NCBI GenBank assembly: GCA_946624395.1
Contig: CAMORY010000049.1
Location: 1 to 5,782, forward strand
DNA: 5,782 nucleotides
Origin: an uncultured Clostridia bacterium
GTDB taxonomy: Bacteria; Bacillota; Clostridia; Christensenellales; Borkfalkiaceae
Direction: 5' to 3'
Shown here: positions 1 to 5,782 of the stretch, in pieces
How positions within the stretch are numbered: the first letter of the stretch is position 1
Layout: each line of letters begins with the position of its first letter
Notes under the pieces: generated by a model
The model's input: only the letters and a program-made list of their open reading frames with translations
Told to the model about the DNA's origin: nothing
Database searches by the model: none
Position numbers and translations under genes: made by a program

Positions 1-438
1 CTCAACGGCAAAAAGATTGCCGTTGCGGAATCGTTTACGGGTGGCAGGGTAGCGATGGAAATAGTTAAGAATTCGGGAGCGTCGGAATACTTTAACGAAG
101 GCGTAGTCGCATACACTAACGAAAGCAAAGTAAAGCGGCTGTCCGTTTCGGAAAGCGATTTAAAAGAATACGGCGCGGTGAGTGCGAAAGTCGCTTTCGA
201 GATGGCGGCGGGGCTATTTAAAAGCGGAGAGCCCGATATCGTACTCGCAACGACGGGGATTGCCGGACCTTCGGGCGACGGGACGGACGTTCCCGTAGGG
301 CGTTGCTTTATAGCGGCGGGTACGAAACGCGGTATTCACACCTATAAATTCGACTTTACGGGCGACCGTGAAGAAGTAACCGAAAAAGGAGTCAACGCGG
401 CGTTGTTTTACGCCGTTAAAACGATAAAAAATTTATAA
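1..438 (+). CDS. cinA: CinA C-terminal domain (PncC-type nicotinamide-nucleotide amidase), 5'-partial
   Basis: The reading frame is open from base 1 and ends with TAA at 436-438, giving 145 residues; the start lies outside the window. The first ATG inside (base 55) is not the start, because family-conserved residues are coded before it. Visible motifs are AESFTGG (visible residues 9-15), whose Ser is the residue usually proposed as nucleophile, AYTNESK (37-43), GAVS, and TTGIAGPSG followed by PVG. Together these mark the CinA C-terminal / PncC family, which deamidates nicotinamide mononucleotide to nicotinate mononucleotide in the cytoplasm, in the pyridine nucleotide cycle. The domain is normally about 160 residues, so only its first 15 or so are missing. 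Whether the N-terminal molybdopterin-binding-like domain of full-length CinA (about 410 residues) is present cannot be seen. The name comes from competence-damage-inducible genes, and cinA directly before recA is a common Firmicute arrangement. The gap to recA is 14 nt, which suggests cotranscription. Confidence 0.93.
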   Translation, partial: LNGKKIAVAESFTGGRVAMEIVKNSGASEYFNEGVVAYTNESKVKRLSVSESDLKEYGAVSAKVAFEMAAGLFKSGEPDIVLATTGIAGPSGDGTDVPVGRCFIAAGTKRGIHTYKFDFTGDREEVTEKGVNAALFYAVKTIKNL

Positions 439-452
439 AAAGGAAGATAACG

Positions 453-1463
453 ATGGACGAAACCAAAATGAAAGCGCTTGACGGAGTGATGGCGCAGATA
501 GAAAAACAGTACGGCAAAGGCGCGATTATGCGTTTAGGACAGGACGCGGGCGACAGTAATATAGAAGTGTTGCCCACGGGTTGCTTATCGCTTGACCTTG
601 CGATAGGCGTCGGCGGGCTTCCGCGCGGCAGGATTATTGAAATTTACGGACCGGAGTCTTCGGGCAAAACCACCGTTGCGCTCCACTGTATAGCGGAAAC
701 GCAGAAAGCGGGCGGTATTGCGGCGTTTATCGACGCGGAACACGCGTTAGACCCCGTGTACGCAAAAAATCTCGGCGTAAATCTCGACGAACTGTACGTT
801 TCCCAACCCGATACGGGAGAACAGGCGCTGGATATTACCGCTTCGCTCGTTTCGAGTAAGGCGGTGGATATTATAGTCGTGGACTCGGTTGCTGCGCTAA
901 CGCCTAAAGCGGAAATAGAAGGGGATATGGGCGATTCGCACGTAGGTCTACAGGCACGGCTTATGAGTCAGGCGCTCCGTAAACTTACGGCTATAACTTC
1001 TAAATCCAAGACCTGCATTATATTTATCAACCAACTTCGCGAAAAAGTGGGCGTAATGTTCGGCAACCCCGAAGTTACCGCGGGCGGCAAGGCGCTTAAA
1101 TTCTACGCCAGCGTGAGAATTGACGTCAGAAAGTCGGACGCGCTTAAAGATTCCGAAGGCGCGTATGGCAACCACACGAAAGCAAAAATCGTTAAAAACA
1201 AGGTCGCTCCGCCCTTTAAGACCGCCGAATTCGACATTATTTTCGGTAAAGGTATTTCGCAAGGCAGTTGTCTTGTGGATTTAGGTTTAGAGTACGATAT
1301 TCTGGATAAGAGCGGCGCGTGGTTTTCGTATAACGGCGAAAAGATTGCGCAGGGCAGGGAAAAAGCGGTCGCTTATCTCGAAGAGAACAAAGAGGTCGCA
1401 GAAGAAATCAAAGCCAAAATTCTCGACAAATTTTATAACAAGACCAAAACGGATAAAGACTGA
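453..1463 (+). CDS. recA: Recombinase RecA, complete
   Basis: RecA is the ATP-dependent DNA strand-exchange protein. It forms filaments on single-stranded DNA, drives homologous recombinational repair and stimulates LexA self-cleavage. The product has 336 residues, close to the usual 340-355. Walker A is GPESSGKT (66-73), the catalytic Glu is E96 in DAEHALD, Walker B is IIVVDS (140-145, D144), the L1 DNA-binding loop is around 154-169, and the L2 loop runs from FINQLRE to TAGG (191-212) with the allosteric Gln Q194. No intein interrupts any of these motifs. The ATG at 453 is chosen because AGGAAG (441-446) sits 6 nt upstream and the protein begins with the typical short N-terminal helix (KALDGVMAQIEKQYGKGAIM). 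The C-terminal tail is lysine-rich (NKTKTDKD), without the long acidic run of the E. coli protein. The stop is TGA followed in frame by TAA. No LexA box was seen in the 14-nt gap or in the visible end of cinA, so any SOS control would act at an operon promoter outside the window. Confidence 0.99.
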   Translation: MDETKMKALDGVMAQIEKQYGKGAIMRLGQDAGDSNIEVLPTGCLSLDLAIGVGGLPRGRIIEIYGPESSGKTTVALHCIAETQKAGGIAAFIDAEHALDPVYAKNLGVNLDELYVSQPDTGEQALDITASLVSSKAVDIIVVDSVAALTPKAEIEGDMGDSHVGLQARLMSQALRKLTAITSKSKTCIIFINQLREKVGVMFGNPEVTAGGKALKFYASVRIDVRKSDALKDSEGAYGNHTKAKIVKNKVAPPFKTAEFDIIFGKGISQGSCLVDLGLEYDILDKSGAWFSYNGEKIAQGREKAVAYLEENKEVAEEIKAKILDKFYNKTKTDKD

Positions 1464-1470
1464 TAAATCT

Positions 1471-1499
1471 TTGACTTGTCAGCGAAAAAGTAGTATAAT
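1471..1499 (+). promoter_or_regulatory. Sigma-A promoter for rny
   Basis: TTGACT (1471-1476), a 17-nt spacer and a perfect TATAAT (1494-1499) lie in the recA-rny gap, starting 7 nt after the recA stop. Transcription would begin near 1506, leaving a leader of about 43 nt. No terminator separates recA from rny, so rny probably gets both operon read-through and its own transcript. The call rests on consensus match and position only. Confidence 0.8.
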
Positions 1500-1503
1500 A
1501 AAA

Positions 1504-1522
1504 AAGGTGCGTAAAGCACTTT
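1504..1522 (+). other. Small leader hairpin at the 5' end of the rny transcript
   Basis: GTGC (1507-1510) pairs with GCAC (1516-1519) around a 5-nt loop. The stem can be extended by a G-U pair and two A-U pairs to 1504/1522. It falls at or just after the predicted transcription start and upstream of the ribosome binding site. There is no T-run, so it is not a terminator. A 5'-terminal hairpin could protect the mRNA or fine-tune expression, but a short stem like this can also occur by chance. Confidence 0.3.
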
Positions 1523-1548
1523 AAATTAAACAGGAGGGCATAAAATTT

Positions 1549-3159
1549 ATGCAAAATTTCAATTACGGCTCCCTGTTCTTGGCGATAGAAGGCAGCGTTG
1601 TCGCGCTTATTGCGTTAGGCGTAGCGATTGCGGCGGCGGTAGCGGGCTTATTTATCGGTAAAATAATTCAGAAAAAGTCTTTTGAAAAGGAAAACGGTGA
1701 ACTCGCAAAATGGGTGGAAGAACGCAAGTCCGAAACCAGAGAAGAGTGTAAACAAATCAAAAAAGAGGCTATTTTAGAGGCAAAAGAACAGGAACTGAAA
1801 TTAAGGAACGACTTCGAAAAAGAAGCGAAGGAAAAGCGTGCGGAACTTGCCCGCACGGAAAACAGACTCAACCAAAAGGAAGAGTCTTTGGACAAAAAGG
1901 AAGAAAATCTTTCCCGCCGTAACGAAGAGACGACGCGTCAGCAGAACGCTCTTCGTGAAAAGCAGTCGGAAATGGACAAGAAACTCGCGGAAATCTCCGC
2001 CCAGCACGACAAGATGATTGCGGAGTTCGAGAAAGTTTCGCAGATGTCAAAAGAAGAAGCGAAAACCGAACTTATCGCGGCGATAACCGACGAAGCGAAA
2101 AGGGACGCGGCAAGGCTGGTTAAAGAAATCGAAGCCGAAGCCAAAGAAGAAGGCGACAGAAAGGCGAGAGACATAGTAAGTCTTGCTATTCAGAAATGCA
2201 GCACCGAACAGGCGACCGAACTCACCGTATCGGTAGTGCCGCTACCTTCCGACGATATGAAAGCGAGAATTATCGGGCGCGAAGGCAGAAACATCAGGGC
2301 GTTAGAGAACGCCACGGGCATAGAACTTATAATCGACGACACGCCCGAAGTGGTTATCGTGTCGGGTTTCGACCCCGTAAGGCGCGAAACGGCAAGGATT
2401 GCGCTTGAACGCCTTATTCAGGACGGCAGAATTCACCCCGCAAGAATAGAAGAAACGGTCGAGAAAATCAAAAAAGAACTCGACCAGCAGATAAAGGAAG
2501 CGGGCGAAGCGGCTATGTTCGAGTGCGGCATTTTCGGGCTTCACCCGGAACTAGTCAAACTTTTAGGCAGACTGAAATTCCGTACGAGTTATGGACAGAA
2601 CGTCTTAAAACACTCTATAGAAGTGTCGCATTTAGCGGGCGTTATGGCTAACGAACTCGGCGTGGACGTGGCACTCGCAAAGCGCGCTGGGCTTTTGCAC
2701 GATATAGGTAAAGCGGTGGACTTCGAGATAGAAGGCACGCATATGCAGATAGGCGCGGACCTTGCGAAGAAATACCGTGAAAACGGGCACGTCGTGAACG
2801 CAATTTTAGCGCACCACGGCGACGTGGAAGCAAAAACCGTCGAAGCGGTGCTCGTCGCCGCGGCGGACAACATTTCGGGCGCAAGACCCGGGGCAAGGCG
2901 CGAAACCACGACCAACTATATCAAACGTTTACAGAAACTCGAAGAAATTTCGGGGAGTTTTAAGGGCGTGGAAAAGTGCTACGCTATTCAGGCGGGCAGA
3001 GAAGTGCGCGTAATGGTAAAACCCGAACAGGTAAACGACGCGCAGACGTTATTCCTTGCCAAAGAGATAGCAAAGAAAATCGAAAAAGAAATGGAATATC
3101 CGGGGCAGATAAAAGTCAACGTCATAAGAGAGTGGCGCGCGACGGAATTCGCAAAATAA
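1549..3159 (+). CDS. rny: Ribonuclease Y, complete
   Basis: RNase Y is the membrane-anchored endoribonuclease that starts bulk mRNA decay in many Firmicutes, where it works with degradosome partners. The product has 536 residues; the B. subtilis protein is about 520. In order it shows an N-terminal transmembrane helix (about 15-38, rich in Ala, Val, Leu and Ile), a long highly charged Glu/Lys/Arg coiled coil (about 42-205), a KH RNA-binding domain (about 226-290, signature IIGREGRNIR at 241-250), and an HD phosphohydrolase domain (about 350-443). The HD domain has H355, the HD pair H384-D385 in LLHDIGKA, a His-His pair at 422-423 and D440 in AAADN, the expected metal-binding set. The C-terminal part ends in the family-typical VIREWRATEFAK. 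The ATG at 1549 is supported by AGGAGGG (1532-1538) 10 nt upstream and places the membrane anchor directly at the N-terminus. All domains are intact. It follows recA, as is common in Firmicutes. Confidence 0.98.
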   Translation: MQNFNYGSLFLAIEGSVVALIALGVAIAAAVAGLFIGKIIQKKSFEKENGELAKWVEERKSETREECKQIKKEAILEAKEQELKLRNDFEKEAKEKRAELARTENRLNQKEESLDKKEENLSRRNEETTRQQNALREKQSEMDKKLAEISAQHDKMIAEFEKVSQMSKEEAKTELIAAITDEAKRDAARLVKEIEAEAKEEGDRKARDIVSLAIQKCSTEQATELTVSVVPLPSDDMKARIIGREGRNIRALENATGIELIIDDTPEVVIVSGFDPVRRETARIALERLIQDGRIHPARIEETVEKIKKELDQQIKEAGEAAMFECGIFGLHPELVKLLGRLKFRTSYGQNVLKHSIEVSHLAGVMANELGVDVALAKRAGLLHDIGKAVDFEIEGTHMQIGADLAKKYRENGHVVNAILAHHGDVEAKTVEAVLVAAADNISGARPGARRETTTNYIKRLQKLEEISGSFKGVEKCYAIQAGREVRVMVKPEQVNDAQTLFLAKEIAKKIEKEMEYPGQIKVNVIREWRATEFAK

Positions 3160-3170
3160 AACACGATTTT

Positions 3171-3198
3171 AACGCCTTGCCTTTTAGCGGGGCGTTTT
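3171..3198 (+). terminator. Hairpin with short T-run after rny: weak terminator or attenuator
   Basis: AACGCCTTGC (3171-3180) pairs with GCGGGGCGTT (3187-3196) around a 6-nt loop CTTTTA; two of the ten pairs are G-U. The last two stem T residues and the next two form a run of only four T (3195-3198), followed by GCG. The position is right, 11 nt after the rny stop, but the short T-tract suggests incomplete termination. Read-through would then supply glnN, which begins 29 nt further on with no convincing promoter of its own. Confidence 0.55.
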
Positions 3199-3227
3199 GC
3201 GTATTAAAGCGTTTTTAAGGAGATACA

Positions 3228-5327
3228 ATGAACGGTAAAAACTTGCCGGAACTTTTCGGCATTAACGTGTTTAACGACAAAGTGATGCGTGAAAGGCTGG
3301 ACGAAGAAGCGTATAACGCCGTCCGCCGCGCTATAGAAGAAGGCGCGCCGCTTACCCACGCCGCGGCAAAAAAGGTTGCGGCGGCTATGAAAGAGTGGGC
3401 AATCGAAAAGGGCGCTACGCATTTTACGCACTGGTTTCAGCCCATGACGGGCATCACCGCCGAAAAACACGACGGCTTTGCCGAACCCGATAAAAACGGC
3501 GATTTGATTATGAAATTTTCCGAAAAATCACTCGTCAAGGGCGAATCGGACGCGTCGAGTTTTCCGTCTGGGGGCTTGCGCGCAACGTTCGAAGCGCGCG
3601 GCTATACCGCTTGGGACCCCACGTCTTACGCGTTCATAAAGGACAGGAGCCTGTATATTCCGACGGCGTTCTGTTCCTACGGCGGCGAAGCGCTGGACAA
3701 AAAGACGCCGCTTTTAAGGTCAATCGAGGCTTTAAGCAAACAGGCAGTTCGGGTACTTAAACTTTTCGGCAATAAAACGGTAAAAAGAGTAGTGCCGACC
3801 GTCGGCGCGGAACAGGAATATTTTTTGATAGACAAAAGCGTTTACGAAAAACGCCTTGACTTAATACATTGCGGCAGAACGTTGTTCGGCGCGCGCCCCG
3901 CTAAAGGACAGGAACTCGAAGACCATTATTACGGCGCTATAAAGTCCCGCGTTTCGGACTTTATGAAAGAAGTGGACGAAGAACTTTGGAAACTCGGCGT
4001 GTACGCTAAAACCGAACATAACGAAGTTGCGCCCGCACAACACGAACTTGCGTGCGTTTACAGTACGGTAAACACCGCTTGCGACCAGAACCAGTTGACG
4101 ATGGAAACGCTAAAGAGCGTTGCAAACCGCCACGGTATGGTGTGTCTGTTGCACGAAAAGCCCTTTGCCTCGGTAAACGGCAGCGGCAAGCATAACAACT
4201 GGTCGCTTACTACCGACGCGGGCGAAAACCTTTTAGAACCCGGCGACACCCCGCAGGAAAACGCGCAGTTTTTATTATTCCTTTTGGCGGTGATAAAGGG
4301 TGTGGACGAATATCAGGACTTGTTAAGAATTTCCGTTGCCACGGCGGGGAACGACCACCGCTTGGGTGCGGACGAAGCGCCGCCCGCCATAGTTTCCGTC
4401 TATCTCGGCGAAGATTTGGAAAGCATTTTAAAATCCATTGAAAAAGGTAAAGCGTATTCTGCGCTTAAATCGGAAGACCTTAAGATAGGCGTTTCCGCAC
4501 TTCCGCCCATACAAAAGGACTCTACGGACAGAAACAGGACTTCGCCCTTTGCGTTTACGGGCAATAAGTTTGAATTCCGTATGGTAGGCTCTGCTACGAA
4601 TATCGCCTGCCCCAACTTTATCTTAAATACCATAGTTGCCGACGAACTTGCTGGCTTTGCGGATGAGCTTGAAAAGGCTGAAGATTTTAACGCGGCGCTA
4701 TCAAGCCTTATAAAGCGCACTATAAAGAAACATAAGCGCATAATTTTCGCAGGCAACAACTATTCCAAAGAGTGGGAAAAAGAAGCGGAAAAGCGCGGGC
4801 TTAAAAATTACAAAACCACGGTGGACGCGCTTCCGCACTATACCGACGCGAAAAACTTAAAACTGTTCAAACGCCAGAACGTGCTATCCTTAAGCGAGAT
4901 AAATTCCCGTATGGAAATACTTTTGGAAAACTACGCTAATATCGTTCATATAGAAGCGATAACCGCTTTAGATATTGCGAGAAAGGAAATAACCCCCGCA
5001 ATAATCGCGTACGAGAGTTTCGTTATAAGCGAACTTAACGAAAAGAAGGCTCTTGGCGATTATAACTGCGATTTGGAAAAGGGGATTCTCGATAAAATTT
5101 CCGCGCTTTCGGGCAAGTTTGCCGCTGCGGTGGAAAAACTTGCCGCGGATATAGACGGGTATAGCGTCTCAAGCGGCAATTACGAAAAAGCACTTTATTG
5201 CAAGGACAAACTGCTTGCCGATATGGAAACGGTGAGAAAATACGCCGACAGGGCGGAACTGATTTTGAGCAAAAAATTAAGTCCGTTCCCGACGTACGAA
5301 GATATTTTATACAGTATAAAATATTGA
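3228..5327 (+). CDS. glnN: Type III glutamine synthetase, complete
   Basis: Glutamine synthetase condenses glutamate and ammonia to glutamine using ATP, and is the main ammonia-assimilating step in the cytoplasm. At 699 residues this is the long GSIII class (about 700-730), not the roughly 440-470-residue class I GlnA of most Firmicutes. Family signatures are GGLRATFEARGYTAWDPTSY (115-134), GAEQEYFLID (193-202, metal-binding Glu E195 and E197), EHNEVAPAQHELA (263-275), NGSGKHNNWSL (317-327, with H322), NDHRLGADEAPP (375-386) and DRNRTSPFAFTGNKFEFR (434-451). These line up with the metal, glutamate and ATP sites of the class I fold. A helical C-terminal extension follows (about 480-699). Known GSIII enzymes are dodecamers. 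The ATG at 3228 has AAGGAG (3217-3222) 5 nt upstream. No class I adenylylation or feedback motif is visible. It lies after rny but has no known functional link to it; expression probably comes by read-through past the hairpin at 3171-3198. Confidence 0.97.
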   Translation: MNGKNLPELFGINVFNDKVMRERLDEEAYNAVRRAIEEGAPLTHAAAKKVAAAMKEWAIEKGATHFTHWFQPMTGITAEKHDGFAEPDKNGDLIMKFSEKSLVKGESDASSFPSGGLRATFEARGYTAWDPTSYAFIKDRSLYIPTAFCSYGGEALDKKTPLLRSIEALSKQAVRVLKLFGNKTVKRVVPTVGAEQEYFLIDKSVYEKRLDLIHCGRTLFGARPAKGQELEDHYYGAIKSRVSDFMKEVDEELWKLGVYAKTEHNEVAPAQHELACVYSTVNTACDQNQLTMETLKSVANRHGMVCLLHEKPFASVNGSGKHNNWSLTTDAGENLLEPGDTPQENAQFLLFLLAVIKGVDEYQDLLRISVATAGNDHRLGADEAPPAIVSVYLGEDLESILKSIEKGKAYSALKSEDLKIGVSALPPIQKDSTDRNRTSPFAFTGNKFEFRMVGSATNIACPNFILNTIVADELAGFADELEKAEDFNAALSSLIKRTIKKHKRIIFAGNNYSKEWEKEAEKRGLKNYKTTVDALPHYTDAKNLKLFKRQNVLSLSEINSRMEILLENYANIVHIEAITALDIARKEITPAIIAYESFVISELNEKKALGDYNCDLEKGILDKISALSGKFAAAVEKLAADIDGYSVSSGNYEKALYCKDKLLADMETVRKYADRAELILSKKLSPFPTYEDILYSIKY

Positions 5328-5338
5328 CAAATGCACAT

Positions 5339-5376
5339 ATATCGCGGCGCTTAAAAATTTTTAAGCGCCGCGATAT
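5339..5376. terminator. 38-bp perfect palindrome, probable terminator hairpin after glnN
   Basis: Two 19-nt arms (5339-5357 and 5358-5376) are exact reverse complements with no spacer; a G-U and an A-U pair at the base could extend them to 5337/5378. The outer part is GC-rich (CGCGGCGC) and the centre is AAAAATTTTT. It starts 11 nt after the glnN stop, as a terminator would. It is atypical because no T-run follows the stem (GTTTAAAAACG), so the hairpin may serve instead as a 3'-end stabiliser, or as a dyad-symmetric protein site. The symmetry itself is certain; the role is inferred. Confidence 0.55.
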
Positions 5377-5381
5377 GTTTA

Positions 5382-5421
5382 AAAACGAATTTGGCAAAAT
5401 TTCAAGACAAATTCGCTTTTT
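5382..5421 (+). terminator. Second, weaker hairpin with T-run upstream of the htpG promoter
   Basis: CGAATTTG (5386-5393) pairs exactly with CAAATTCG (5408-5415) around a 14-nt loop. After one A/C mismatch, flanking A residues can pair with the T-run at 5417-5421, and a second T-rich stretch follows (5428-5433). The A-run, stem, T-run layout is that of an intrinsic terminator, but the stem is short and AT-rich. It could back up the palindrome just upstream in ending glnN transcripts. Confidence 0.35.
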
Positions 5422-5435
5422 CGGGCGTTTTTTGA

Positions 5436-5463
5436 TTGACTTTATTTGCGCTTTGATTATAAT
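5436..5463 (+). promoter_or_regulatory. Sigma-A promoter for htpG
   Basis: TTGACT (5436-5441), a 16-nt spacer and a perfect TATAAT (5458-5463) lie 57 nt before the htpG start codon. Transcription would begin at about 5470, at the left end of the CIRCE element. The region upstream is T-rich, which may help polymerase contact. This is the normal layout of HrcA-repressed promoters: a vegetative promoter with the operator at or just after the start site. Confidence 0.85.
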
Positions 5464-5468
5464 AGAAA

Positions 5469-5495
5469 TTAGCACTTAAAAGAAGAGAGTGCTAA
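5469..5495. promoter_or_regulatory. CIRCE operator (HrcA repressor binding site) of htpG
   Basis: TTAGCACTT (5469-5477), a 9-nt spacer and GAGTGCTAA (5487-5495). The consensus is TTAGCACTC-N9-GAGTGCTAA, so 17 of 18 half-site bases match and the spacer length is exact; the one difference is the innermost base of the left arm. HrcA binds this element as a repressor whose activity depends on GroE, and releases it on heat shock. Its position over the predicted transcription start and in the 5' leader of htpG is the usual one. hrcA itself is not in the window. Confidence 0.95.
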
Positions 5496-5520
5496 AAAAC
5501 AAACGGGAGACAGACTTAAA

Positions 5521-5782
5521 ATGAAACAATTTAAAACCGAATCGAAAAGAATACTCGATTTAATCATTAACTCAATCTACACGAATAAGGAAATATTCCT
5601 GCGCGAACTTATATCGAACGCGTCCGACGCTATCGATAAACTTAAATTTATCTCGCTGACGGACACGACGGTAAATTCCGATTTCAAAATCAATATAGCG
5701 GTAGACAAGTCGGCGCGCACGCTTATAATCGAAGACAACGGCATAGGTATGCCCGACAAAGATATGGAAAAAAACCTCGGCA
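5521..5782 (+). CDS. htpG: Molecular chaperone HtpG (Hsp90), N-terminal part, 3'-partial
   Basis: Bacterial Hsp90 is an ATP-driven dimeric chaperone that remodels client proteins with DnaK during stress. The frame starts with ATG at 5521 and stays open to the window end, covering 87 complete codons of a protein usually about 620-640 residues long. The N-terminal GHKL ATPase domain is recognisable: FKTESKRILDLIINSIYTNK, then FLRELISNASDAIDKL (26-41) with the ATP-hydrolysing Glu E29 and the Mg-binding Asn N33, and EDNGIGM (71-77) with D72 positioned to contact adenine. The frame ends at EKNLG, where the family continues with the nucleotide lid. The start is supported by GGGAG (5505-5509), 11 nt upstream and slightly long in spacing, and by the normal family N-terminus. 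Control by the CIRCE element just upstream is strongly implied. Confidence 0.96.
   Translation, partial: MKQFKTESKRILDLIINSIYTNKEIFLRELISNASDAIDKLKFISLTDTTVNSDFKINIAVDKSARTLIIEDNGIGMPDKDMEKNLG

Noticed and set aside
1..452. LexA/SOS box controlling recA
   Set aside because: No GAAC-N4-GTTC-type dyad was seen in the visible cinA end or in the gap before recA; the operon promoter lies outside the window.
948..1262. Minus-strand open frame of 104 codons inside recA
   Set aside because: Antisense shadow of conserved RecA coding sequence, with no own start signal or family motif.
453..1463. Possible intein or frameshift in recA
   Set aside because: All RecA motifs follow each other at normal spacing in one frame of normal length.
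2196..2408. Alternative-frame open reading frame of 70 codons inside rny
   Set aside because: It overlaps the conserved KH domain frame of RNase Y, is rich in Arg/His as expected for a shifted frame of this sequence, and lacks a ribosome binding site.
3171..3196. ANTAR-type antiterminator element before glnN, because the hairpin has a 6-nt loop
   Set aside because: ANTAR targets are paired hexaloop hairpins with A at loop position 1 and G at position 4. Here there is a single hairpin and the loop is CTTTTA.
3178..3207. Possible glnN promoter TTGCCT (3178-3183) with TATTAA (3202-3207)
   Set aside because: Each hexamer has two mismatches to consensus, the spacer is 18 nt, and the -35 would lie inside the hairpin stem. 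Too weak to annotate, though not excluded.
5324..5329. Perfect TTGACA overlapping the glnN stop codon, as a -35 box
   Set aside because: No TATAAT-like hexamer lies 15-19 nt downstream; that interval is the GC-rich arm of the palindrome. The TTGACT/TATAAT pair at 5436-5463 is much better placed.
5035..5475. Minus-strand open frame of 146 codons crossing the end of glnN
   Set aside because: It lies antisense to a clear glnN coding region and runs through the palindrome, promoter and part of the CIRCE; low-complexity basic composition, no recognisable motif.
5198..5479. Plus-strand open frame of 93 codons from within glnN into the intergenic region
   Set aside because: It starts out of frame inside glnN, has no ribosome binding site, and is translated across the palindrome and the htpG promoter. 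Its resemblance to the minus-strand frame is an artefact of the palindrome.
1..5782. CRISPR array, tRNA/rRNA, insertion sequence or attachment site
   Set aside because: No spaced direct repeats, cloverleaf-like or rRNA-like stretches, transposase motifs or terminal inverted repeats were seen; almost all of the window is intact housekeeping coding sequence.

Overview
This window looks like core chromosome from a low-to-moderate-GC Firmicute, most likely an uncultured member of Clostridia. Three things suggest this: the gene order cinA-recA-rny, a CIRCE operator (the HrcA repressor site typical of Gram-positive and many other bacteria), and a eukaryote-sized type III glutamine synthetase. Shine-Dalgarno sequences are strong (AGGAGG-like) and both readable promoters are classical sigma-A type. 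The genus cannot be fixed from the sequence alone. GC content is roughly 45-50% by eye, and every gene lies on the + strand.

Layout: (1) 1-438 is the 3' end of cinA, carrying the C-terminal amidohydrolase/PncC domain. (2) 453-1463 is a complete recA, 14 nt downstream and probably in the same transcript. (3) 1464-1548 is a short gap with a good promoter and a small leader hairpin, followed by complete rny (ribonuclease Y, 1549-3159). (4) 3160-3227 holds a hairpin with a short T-run that looks like a weak terminator or attenuator, followed by complete glnN (type III glutamine synthetase, 3228-5327). (5) 5328-5520 is the richest non-coding stretch: a 38-bp perfect palindrome, a second weaker hairpin, a sigma-A promoter, a CIRCE element over the expected transcription start, and a ribosome binding site. 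(6) 5521 to the end is the start of htpG (Hsp90), cut by the window edge.

Functionally these are housekeeping genes: NMN salvage or nucleotide clean-up (CinA), recombination and SOS signalling (RecA), mRNA turnover at the membrane (RNase Y), ammonia assimilation (GlnN) and stress chaperoning (HtpG). They do not form one pathway. cinA-recA-rny is a commonly conserved neighbourhood, while glnN and htpG look like neighbours with their own control.

I found no mobile element, CRISPR array, RNA gene or plausible new system. The points most worth a second look are regulatory: HrcA/CIRCE control of htpG, the 38-bp palindrome after glnN, and the attenuator-like hairpin between rny and glnN.
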